Below are positions 17,102-24,182 of a stretch of DNA of 64,000 nt, in pieces. Where the stretch lies: NCBI GenBank assembly GCA_049642465.1, contig JBAROV010000217.1, positions 58,877 through 122,876 on the forward strand, in the 5' to 3' direction. The notes under the pieces were generated by a model that did not search any database, was not told the DNA's origin, and worked only from the letters and a program-made list of their open reading frames with translations. The stretch is from CAWDPQ01 sp049642465 (GTDB lineage: Bacteria > Acidobacteriota > Vicinamibacteria > Vicinamibacterales > 2-12-FULL-66-21). Both the position numbers and the translations under genes were made by a program. Every line of letters begins with the position of its first letter. The stretch's first letter is position 1.

Positions 17102-18559
17102 ATGAGTGCGCTCAACAAGCTTGAAACAGGGGTCCCGGGACTCGACATCCTGACGCTTGGCGGTATTCCCGAAGGACGTTCGACACTCATCGCGGGCAAA
17201 AGCGGAACGGGCAAGACCATCGTCGCCGTTCAGATTGCGGCGAACCTCGCCCGCGCCGGCACCAAGACGATCGTTCTGGCAGTCGAAGAAAGCCCAGAGG
17301 ATCTCGTCGACACCGGCGACACGCTTGGATTGAAAGTCACGGAAGCCGTTCGAGCGGGCAATCTCCACTTCGCCGATATCACGAGGCCGATGGATGGTCC
17401 GACGATGGTGTCGGGCGAATACGATCTCTACGGGCTTGTCCACCGAATCGAAGGGCTGGTGAAGACGACGGGGGCCCGAGCAGTGGTCCTTGATTCGGCA
17501 ACCGCGCTCTTCAATCCACGCCCCGCGCCCGAAGCGCTCCGCAGTCACTTCTTTCATCTCATTTACACGCTCCGTCGACTGGGGCTCACGTCGGTCATTA
17601 CCGCGGAGGCGCCTGCAGACTACGGCCAGCTGACAACGCTCGGCGTCGAAGATTACGTTTGCGACCTGACGATTGTGCTGCGCAACATCATCGACGGAGG
17701 AAGACGCCGCCGCTCGATTGAGATCAACAAATACCGTCGGAGCGCCCACTACAAGGGGGAGTATCCGTGCACCATCACGACACGGGGGTTGGCGATATTC
17801 CCGCTGGATGCAAAAGAACGCGCTGACCCCGAAGTCGTCGAGCGGTATTCGAGCGGCGTGAAAGGGCTCGACGAGATGACACGAGGGGGCTGGCTGCGCA
17901 ACTCGATCATCATCGTTCGCGGTCCCACGGGAAGCGGCAAGACCATGCTCGCGGGGCTCTACGCGCGGGCGGGGGCGGCGCGTGGCGAGCGCGTCGTCTA
18001 CTACGGTTTCGAAGAGCCGCGCCCGATCCTGCTTCGTAACTATCGCGAGATTGGAATGGACATGGAGCGGTTCGTCGCGGGTGGCGAACTCAAGGTGATT
18101 TGCAGGTATCCCGAGGCAACCAGCCTGGAGGATCTCCTGGTGGATCTGCGCCTGGGACTCGAACAGCTGCGGCCCTCGCTGATCGTCCTGGACAGCATCT
18201 CGTCAATCGAGCACGCGTCATCCGAGAGCGGATTCCGGCAGTTCATGATTGGCGTCGCGTCGATCCTTCGCGAACACGGCCGCAGCGCCATGATCACGCA
18301 AACCATCGCGACGGCCGAGGTTGCCGAACATACAGCACCCTACCTTTCAACAATCGCGGACGCGATTCTCACACTCGATTACTCGACCGGCGGATACGAA
18401 CTCGATCGACAGATGCGGGTGATCAAGATGCGAGGGTCCGATCACGAGCAGCATCCGTACAGGCTGCAGATTGAGCCAGGCGGACTCAGTGTTTCCAAAA
18501 TGTCGGAAGCGGAGGCCGAAGAAGCGGAACGGTTGAAACGCGGACGCCCCCCTCGGTAG
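17102..18559 (+). CDS. kaiC: KaiC-like double-domain ATPase
   Basis: 485 residues with two RecA-like KaiC domains. CI has LETGVPGLDILTLGGIPEG and Walker A GKSGTGKT at residues 32-39, with the catalytic-type EES. CII has VKGLDEMTRGGW, Walker A GPTGSGKT at 274-281 and YYGFEEPRPIL. The CII stretch PYLSTIADAILTLDY aligns with the cyanobacterial segment holding Ser431-Thr432, so Ser416-Thr417 keep both autophosphorylation sites. The C-terminal tail (EAEAEEAERLKRGRPPR) is short and lacks the cyanobacterial A-loop tail that binds KaiA; no kaiA is visible. Followed by a receiver-KaiB fusion, it probably forms a KaiA-independent timer or a phosphorylation-responsive ATPase. Confidence 0.88.
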   Translation: MSALNKLETGVPGLDILTLGGIPEGRSTLIAGKSGTGKTIVAVQIAANLARAGTKTIVLAVEESPEDLVDTGDTLGLKVTEAVRAGNLHFADITRPMDGPTMVSGEYDLYGLVHRIEGLVKTTGARAVVLDSATALFNPRPAPEALRSHFFHLIYTLRRLGLTSVITAEAPADYGQLTTLGVEDYVCDLTIVLRNIIDGGRRRRSIEINKYRRSAHYKGEYPCTITTRGLAIFPLDAKERADPEVVERYSSGVKGLDEMTRGGWLRNSIIIVRGPTGSGKTMLAGLYARAGAARGERVVYYGFEEPRPILLRNYREIGMDMERFVAGGELKVICRYPEATSLEDLLVDLRLGLEQLRPSLIVLDSISSIEHASSESGFRQFMIGVASILREHGRSAMITQTIATAEVAEHTAPYLSTIADAILTLDYSTGGYELDRQMRVIKMRGSDHEQHPYRLQIEPGGLSVSKMSEAEAEEAERLKRGRPPR

Positions 18560-18791
18560 CATCCCGCTACACACTCATCAGGCGCTCGAATAACCTGCAG
18601 ACACCCCCCGGGGAATCTTCTGGTCCAGAGCCCCGCTAAGTGGTGGTCCCGACCGGACTTGGACGAGTCGCGGACCGGCAACGAATTTGCTCTTTTCGCC
18701 TGTCAGGAGGCGCCGGGGGACGCCGGCGGGTATGGAAGACAAGACGTGGCGTCAAGGGCAGTGCCGCCCAGCGAGTTGGATCGACGCAGAG

Positions 18792-19511
18792 ATGGAGAAC
18801 CTCGCGCAACCGTCTCTGCTCATCGTCGAAGACGATGACGATATCCGGGACATGCTGGTGACCTTGCTTGGGTTTGCGGGTTTTCAGGCGGTCGCGTGCC
18901 GTACGGCGGAGGATGCGCTCGAGCACCTGCGGGAATCGCCGTTCGATTTAGTGCTCACCGACTACTGCCTTCCACATCGAACGGGCGGCTGGCTGTTGAA
19001 GCAGGCTTCGGCCGAGGGACTCCTCGATGCCACGCCAGCGCTCGTCATCACAGCGCATCCAAATCCAGCAGATACCAACGGTTTCGAGGTCATCCCGAAA
19101 CCGTTCGACCTCGAAGACCTCGTGGAACGGGTGCGCCGTCGTTTAACGGGCGACAACGAGCCGAGGCAGAAGCCGCGCCACGGCCCACCCCCGTCAGCAC
19201 GTAAACGCAGCGACGACGGGGAAGAGGACTGTCCTGATCCGATCGAGCTGATCCTGTACGTCAGCTCTCAGTCTTCGAAATCCGCCGCGGCGATTGAGAA
19301 CATCAAGGCCGTACTATCGAACTTCGAGTCGTCCCACGTCAGCTTGACGATCTGCGATCTCGCCAAGAATCCGGCCGCGGGGAATGCCGACAGTATCGCG
19401 TTCACGCCGACGCTGGTGAAGCGGTCGCCGGGGCCGAGGACGTTCATTCGGGGACACCTCACCAGCCCTGCGCTCGTGTTGGAGCTGCTGAAGGGGTGTG
19501 TGGAGTCGTAG
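18792..19511 (+). CDS. Receiver-KaiB fusion protein
   Basis: 239 residues from ATG 18792; an in-frame ATG at 18732 would add 20 residues. Residues ~7-120 are a full response-regulator receiver: LLIVEDDDD (acid pocket), LVLTDYCLP with phospho-acceptor Asp 57, VITAHP (Thr) and VIPKPFD (Lys). After a charged linker (~120-150) comes a KaiB-like thioredoxin fold: IELILYVSSQSSKSAAAIEN, ICDLAKNPAAGNADSIAF, TPTLVKRSPGP and RGHLTSPALVLELL, matching KaiB's LYVAG, DVLKNP, ATPTL and GDLS blocks. It follows kaiC by 232 nt. Its 3' end overlaps the convergent aminotransferase by 53 nt. It likely binds KaiC and couples it to phosphorelay input. Confidence 0.86.
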   Translation: MENLAQPSLLIVEDDDDIRDMLVTLLGFAGFQAVACRTAEDALEHLRESPFDLVLTDYCLPHRTGGWLLKQASAEGLLDATPALVITAHPNPADTNGFEVIPKPFDLEDLVERVRRRLTGDNEPRQKPRHGPPPSARKRSDDGEEDCPDPIELILYVSSQSSKSAAAIENIKAVLSNFESSHVSLTICDLAKNPAAGNADSIAFTPTLVKRSPGPRTFIRGHLTSPALVLELLKGCVES

Positions 19512-20697
19512 ATTGAGCGGTGCCGAACAGGCGTGACATCGACTCCAAGGCGCCGGCAAGTTCCGACCGATCTCGCGCGAAGCAGAATCTGATGTACCCC
19601 TCTCCAGATCGGCCGAAATCTGCGCCGGGAACGCAGCCGATTCGTCCCTTCGAGATCAGGTGTTCGGCCATTGCCCAGGAGATGGAGTCCGCAGAAGCGG
19701 TGCCCGCGCTCCAGGCCGGGTTGATCTTCAGGAAGGCGTAAAAGGCACCTCGCGGGGGCGTGCCGGTCAGTACGCCGGAGGCATGCCGCCGGATTCCCTC
19801 GTAAAACAGGTCGCGCCTCGCCTGCAGCTCACTGCGAAAGTGATCGATGTTGTCCTGCGGGCCCTCGAGTGCCCCGACGCCGCCATCCTGCACGATCGAA
19901 GTGACGTTGCTGGCCGAATAGAACAACACCTTCTTCATACGTTCGCGCAGCTTCGCATCGCGCGCGGCAAGATACCCGAGTCGAAGGCCGGTCATTGCAT
20001 ACGACTTGCTGAACGTGTAGATCGAAATCGTGCGTTCATACATTGCGGGCAGCGACGCCGGGGTGACGTGTTCAGCCCCATCAAAGACGACGTCCTCGTA
20101 CGCTTCATCGGAAATCAGCCATAAATTGCGCTCGCGTACGATTGCGGCGATGGCCTCGACATCTGCGCGCGTGAGCACGCCGCCGGTCGGATTGTGGGGC
20201 GAGTTGATGTAGATCGCGCGCGTCTTCGGAGAAATCTTCGATTCCAGCTCACCGAGGTCGTAGCGCCACTGCAGCTCTTCGTGAAGCGGGCAGGGAACGG
20301 GACGGGCCTGCGCCGCCAGAATGCTTCCCGCACAAGGGGGCCATTCAGGATCGGGAACGATCACTTCGTCACCGGGCTCGAGCAGTGCCTGGCAAGCGAT
20401 GTACAACGCATGGATGCCGCCCGTTGTCACCATGACTTCATCCGGGCTCCCGACGGGAATGCGATTCGCTGTCCTCAACTTCGCGGCCAGCAGTTCAAGC
20501 AGTCGTGGAATGCCGGCGGTTTGAACGTAGTGCGTATGGTTGGCGTCGATCGAGCGGTGCATGGCCGCCTTGACCGAGTCAGGAGCGTCGAAGCTGACAT
20601 CTCCCTGGTCGAGGCGATACGGATCCTTGACGGAATACATCATGTCGCGGATGCGAATGATGCCGGAGAACGGCACATTGTCGAGGTATTTGCCCAT
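19459..20697 (-). CDS. Class I/II PLP aminotransferase (aspartate aminotransferase family)
   Basis: 412 residues. Motifs are DQGDVSFDAPDSVKAAM, YVQTAGIPRLLELLAAKL, VMVTTGGIHALYIACQALL, YINSPHNPTGGVL, ISDEAYEDVVFD and YTFSKSYAMTGLRLGYLAA with the PLP lysine. The C-terminus CVPGADFGRSGEGYIRFCFA is the usual substrate-arginine region. The specific amino donor cannot be read. The last 53 nt overlap the convergent receiver-KaiB gene, so the tail after SMSRLF may be a lineage-specific extension. Confidence 0.85.
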   Translation of the reverse strand: MGKYLDNVPFSGIIRIRDMMYSVKDPYRLDQGDVSFDAPDSVKAAMHRSIDANHTHYVQTAGIPRLLELLAAKLRTANRIPVGSPDEVMVTTGGIHALYIACQALLEPGDEVIVPDPEWPPCAGSILAAQARPVPCPLHEELQWRYDLGELESKISPKTRAIYINSPHNPTGGVLTRADVEAIAAIVRERNLWLISDEAYEDVVFDGAEHVTPASLPAMYERTISIYTFSKSYAMTGLRLGYLAARDAKLRERMKKVLFYSASNVTSIVQDGGVGALEGPQDNIDHFRSELQARRDLFYEGIRRHASGVLTGTPPRGAFYAFLKINPAWSAGTASADSISWAMAEHLISKGRIGCVPGADFGRSGEGYIRFCFARDRSELAGALESMSRLFGTAQSTTPHTPSAAPTRAQGW

Positions 20698-20777
20698 GCG
20701 CGACGTCCCTTCAACTCGCGGCGTCTGACGGCTGAATCGGTAGTGGCGCGCGGGCTCGCGGCTGGCGGCCGGCGGGC

Positions 20778-20841
20778 GCCCATTGGGATCGAGCGCGGGT
20801 ACCCGTGCACCTCGCTGCGATGCGCTCGCATCCCAATGGGC
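20778..20841. repeat. 19-20 bp inverted repeat (cruciform candidate)
   Basis: 20778-20796 (GCCCATTGGGATCGAGCGC) pairs with 20822-20841 with one bulge. Flanks GGCGGCCGGC (20765-20774) and GCCGGCC (20843-20849) can extend the stem. The loop contains the palindrome GGGTACCC. It lies between two minus-strand genes, downstream of the MetF-like gene and upstream of the aminotransferase. Confidence 0.6.
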
Positions 20842-20892
20842 TGCCGGCCGACAGGACCCGCGCGGGTGCCCGCAGCGACACCAATTCAGCTG

Positions 20893-21744
20893 TTACACGC
20901 CACGAGCCAGTTCGAGAATCCGCTTCATCGTTCCGCTCGCACGACCGAGCGGCAGATTGCTGATATAGAAGTGTCGCACGCCGACCGATCGCAGCGCACG
21001 CATCGAGCGCGCGCAGATTTCGTCAGCCGAGGCACCCTCGGCGAACTCCTTGACCAGGCCTTCCGTCGGGACGGGCAGGAATTCCTTGAGCGCGTCCAGT
21101 GTCCTGCGGTTGGCCGACCGATAGTAGAACACGCCGAACAACCCCGGTAACGTGAGGCCGCGCCGGACCGCTTCGTTCATGAACTTTTCGACGGCGGCAG
21201 CGCTGTGGTGGGAGACGATCTGCGTCAGGTAGAACTCAGCATTCACCCGGCTGTCGAGCAGGTGTCCGACCTGATCGTCAGCAGATCCATGAGGGTTGGA
21301 CCAACCGCCAAGCGTCAAGTCAGGCCGATGCTGACGGATCAATTCCCGCAGTTCCCAGGCGTGATCGACACATCGGGGCGGGCCGATCTTCTTGTCGCCG
21401 CCGAGGACAACGAGCGCGGAGAATCCCTGTTGCGCGGCGCGGTCGGCGTACGCGAGGCAATACTCGCGCGGGTGCTTGCAGGTCAGGAAGGGCACGACCG
21501 CGGAACGCGGCACGTCGGAACCGAGATTGATGACCAAATGGCGAAGGTTGTCTTCCTCTCTGGCGCCGACGGCATTGTCGGTGAGAAACACGAATGTGCC
21601 ATCGCGGGTCAAGCCTCGGACGGCGTGATAGGTGTCAATCCAGGCGTCCATGCTCGCCGCGGTCTCGAGTTCCGCCCGGGGCGGCCGCAGTTCCGCGGCC
21701 ACTACCGCCTGTGCCGATTGCAGCGTTTCGAGGAGCGTAGTCAA
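20893..21744 (-). CDS. MetF-family (methylenetetrahydrofolate reductase-like) protein
   Basis: 283 residues from TTG 21744. The TIM-barrel MTHFR fold is indicated by VVAAELRPPRAELE (equivalent of the FEFFPPR block with its Glu), FLTCKHPREYCLAYADRAAQQG, LVVLGGDKKIG, LLDSRVNAEFYLTQIVSH and GLFGVFYYRSANRRTL. It matches MetF in size, but several blocks diverge, so activity on methylene-THF is likely rather than certain. The TTG start is backed by TATACT 7 nt upstream on the same strand. It is divergent from the D-cysteine desulfhydrase-like gene. metH at 59601 would use its product if it is a true MetF. Confidence 0.68.
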   Translation of the reverse strand: MTTLLETLQSAQAVVAAELRPPRAELETAASMDAWIDTYHAVRGLTRDGTFVFLTDNAVGAREEDNLRHLVINLGSDVPRSAVVPFLTCKHPREYCLAYADRAAQQGFSALVVLGGDKKIGPPRCVDHAWELRELIRQHRPDLTLGGWSNPHGSADDQVGHLLDSRVNAEFYLTQIVSHHSAAAVEKFMNEAVRRGLTLPGLFGVFYYRSANRRTLDALKEFLPVPTEGLVKEFAEGASADEICARSMRALRSVGVRHFYISNLPLGRASGTMKRILELARGV

Positions 21745-21751
21745 TCCGACC

Positions 21752-21759
21752 AGTATACT
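21752..21759. promoter_or_regulatory. Palindromic shared -10 AGTATACT between divergent genes
   Basis: Read on the plus strand TATACT (21754-21759) stands 9 nt before ATG 21769. On the minus strand TATACT (21757-21752) stands 7 nt before TTG 21744. One 8-bp palindrome therefore supplies -10 boxes for both divergent genes, and neither has a well-placed ribosome site. Confidence 0.55.
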
Positions 21760-21768
21760 GAAGGGCCG

Positions 21769-22728
21769 ATGCAGGCCGTCCGCGCGCTCCCGTCGTTGCC
21801 GCTCGCGCCGTATGTCTCGCCGGTTGAAGAGATGTCGAGACTCCGGCGTGCTCTGGGCGGCGGACCACGTTTGCTGGTCAAACGGGATGACGCGCTGCCG
21901 TTTGCGTTTGGCGGGAACAAAGTCCGCAAGATGCGGCTCGTGGGCGCCGACGCGCTTGCCAATGGCGCGGACACGCTCATCACCGCTGGCGGTGTGCAAT
22001 CGAACCATGCACGCGTGACGGCTGCGACGGCGGCAACGCTGGGCATGCGCTGCGTGCTCGTCGTCAATGGCGCTGAACCGGCGAAACCGACGGGAAACGC
22101 GCTCCTCGATCGCCTGCTCGGCGCAGAGCTCAGATATGTCGCGACGCGCGAGGAGAGAAGCGTGGTGATGCAAACAATCGCGGACGACCTTCGACGAGCG
22201 GGACGTCGGCCGTATGTCATCCCGATCGGTGCCTCGACGCCGCTCGGGGCGGCGGCGTTTGCCCAGGCCGTCGACGAGCTGCTCGCGCAGGAGGTCAAGC
22301 CCGAGGCGATCGTGCACGCCACATCATCCGGCGGCACTCAGGCCGGGCTGATCGGTGGTTGCCTCGCGCGCCGGCTGCCGACGCGCGTGATCGGCATCAG
22401 CGCAGACGAGTCCTCGGCCGATCTTGCGGCGACAGTCGAAGCGATTCTGACGGGGCTGGCTCCGATGCTGGAGATCGACGACAAGGGTTCGCCGCACTCA
22501 CCAATACACGTGGACGATCGATTCGTCGGCGGCGGCTACGGCGTGCCCACCGCGCAGTCATCAGAAGCTCTCGAACTCGCGGCGCGCACCGAAGCGCTGT
22601 TTCTCGATCACACATACACTGCAAAGGCGATGGCAGGCCTCATCGAGCGCGTTCGCCGGCGCGAGTTCAGGAGCGACGAGACGGTGTTGTTCTGGCACAC
22701 CGGAGGACAGGTCGGTCTCTTCCAATGA
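21769..22728 (+). CDS. D-cysteine desulfhydrase / ACC deaminase family PLP enzyme
   Basis: 319 residues, fold-type II PLP enzyme. The PLP lysine is in FAFGGNKVRKM; LITAGGVQSNHARVTAA and VHATSSGGTQAGLIGG are the substrate loop and phosphate-binding glycines. The family removes sulfide from D-cysteine or opens 1-aminocyclopropane-1-carboxylate; the two are not separable by eye here. Its stop overlaps the start of the beta-CASP RNase gene (ATGA), indicating an operon with the RNase and the M49 peptidase. Confidence 0.83.
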   Translation: MQAVRALPSLPLAPYVSPVEEMSRLRRALGGGPRLLVKRDDALPFAFGGNKVRKMRLVGADALANGADTLITAGGVQSNHARVTAATAATLGMRCVLVVNGAEPAKPTGNALLDRLLGAELRYVATREERSVVMQTIADDLRRAGRRPYVIPIGASTPLGAAAFAQAVDELLAQEVKPEAIVHATSSGGTQAGLIGGCLARRLPTRVIGISADESSADLAATVEAILTGLAPMLEIDDKGSPHSPIHVDDRFVGGGYGVPTAQSSEALELAARTEALFLDHTYTAKAMAGLIERVRRREFRSDETVLFWHTGGQVGLFQ

Positions 22729-24182
22729 ATGTCTCGCTGACGTTTCTCGGGGCCGCGCGTACGGTCACTGGCTCCAAATACTTGCTCGATACGGGCTCCA
22801 CCAAGGTGTTGATCGACTGCGGCCTCTTCCAGGGGTTGAAGGAACTGCGGCTACGCAACTGGCAGGACCTGCCCTTCAAACCCTCGGAGCTTCATGCGGT
22901 CGTGCTCACGCACGCGCACCTTGATCACTGCGGATATCTGCCGCGGCTCGTCAAGAATGGATTTGCGGGTCGCGTGTTCTGCACCGCCGGGACGCGCGAT
23001 CTGTGCCGGATCGTCCTCCCCGACTCGGGACGTATTCAGGAAGAAGATGCGGCGAATGCGAACCGGCACGGGTTCTCGAAGCACAAGCCCGCCCTCCCTC
23101 TCTACACCGAGGCGGATGCGTTTCGCGCGGTGTCATTACTCCAGCCTGTCGGCTACGAGCGGCCAATGCCCGTTGCACCCGGCATTGAAGTGGACTTCAT
23201 CAACGCGGGGCACCTGCTGGGATCCGCGTACGTCAGAGTTCGGAACAGCGGCGCCACCATCCTGTTTGGCGGGGATCTGGGACGGTTTGGGCGCCCGGTG
23301 CTCCCTGATCCGACGTTTGTCGAGGAGGCCGACTACCTCCTCGTGGAATCCACCTACGGGAACCGCATTCACGAGCGGGATGATGAGGGCGCGAAGCTGG
23401 CCACCGTCGTCAACGAGACGCTGCGGCGCGGGGGAAAGATCATCATCCCCGCCTTTGCGATCGGTCGAGTCGAGGAGCTGCTGTATTGGCTGAGACGACT
23501 GGAGGAAGAAAAGCGCATTCCGGTCGTGCCTGTCTTCGTGGACAGCCCGATGGCCACCGAGGCCCTGGCACGCTATACCGAGCGCGTGCATGAGCTCGAT
23601 CCGGAACTGCAGCCCGAGACGAGGGATGAGAAAGCCCCGCACGACGCCGCCGCGCACGTGCCCCGGGAGAGGCGGCGAGAGCAGGCGCGTGAGGAGCGGC
23701 GTCTGTGCGCCTTCTGCACGCAGCGGTTTCGAGTCATCGCGTCGCCCGCCGAATCGCGCCAGCTGACCGACTCGAAGATGCCGGCGATTGTCATTTCGTC
23801 GAGCGGCATGGCAACGGGCGGGCGCGTCCTCCACCATCTGAAAGCCGCGCTTCCTGAGAGCCGCAATACGGTCCTGATGGTAGGGTACCAAGCTGAAGGA
23901 ACACGCGGCCGCCGCCTGGTGAACGGCGAACGCGAGGTCAAAATCCACGGCCAGATGGTGCCGGTGAATGCACGGATCGAACAGATTGAATCGATGTCGG
24001 CGCACGCCGACTCTGAAGAAATTCTGCGCTGGCTGGGAGCATTCACGTCCCCGCCGAGGATTGCGTTTATCGTCCATGGCGAGCCTGGTGCCATGGCAGC
24101 GCTGAACGAAAAAATTCGCGACAAGCTCGGCTGGGTGGCTCGGATGCCTCAGCACCAGGAAGTCGTTACACTTGACCTATGA
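22725..24182 (+). CDS. MBL-fold beta-CASP ribonuclease (CPSF-like)
   Basis: 485 residues from ATG 22725. The metallo-beta-lactamase core shows LTFLGAARTVTGSKYLL, VVLTHAHLDHCGYLP (zinc ligands, residues 63-68), INAGHLLGSAYV and ILFGGDLGRFG. The beta-CASP part has FVDSPMATEAL, VISSSGMATGGRVLHHL, VGYQAEGTRGR and SAHADSEEILRWL with the final RMMBL zinc site. This family processes or degrades RNA. A 40-residue Glu/Arg-rich insertion near residue 300-340 (KAPHDAAAHVPRERRREQAR) is charged and not part of the usual fold. Confidence 0.87.
   Translation: MNVSLTFLGAARTVTGSKYLLDTGSTKVLIDCGLFQGLKELRLRNWQDLPFKPSELHAVVLTHAHLDHCGYLPRLVKNGFAGRVFCTAGTRDLCRIVLPDSGRIQEEDAANANRHGFSKHKPALPLYTEADAFRAVSLLQPVGYERPMPVAPGIEVDFINAGHLLGSAYVRVRNSGATILFGGDLGRFGRPVLPDPTFVEEADYLLVESTYGNRIHERDDEGAKLATVVNETLRRGGKIIIPAFAIGRVEELLYWLRRLEEEKRIPVVPVFVDSPMATEALARYTERVHELDPELQPETRDEKAPHDAAAHVPRERRREQAREERRLCAFCTQRFRVIASPAESRQLTDSKMPAIVISSSGMATGGRVLHHLKAALPESRNTVLMVGYQAEGTRGRRLVNGEREVKIHGQMVPVNARIEQIESMSAHADSEEILRWLGAFTSPPRIAFIVHGEPGAMAALNEKIRDKLGWVARMPQHQEVVTLDL

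Noticed and set aside
21745..22317. Upstream extension of the MetF-like frame to 22317
   Set aside because: The extension would be antisense to the well-supported PLP enzyme, and TTG 21744 has a -10 element at leaderless spacing.
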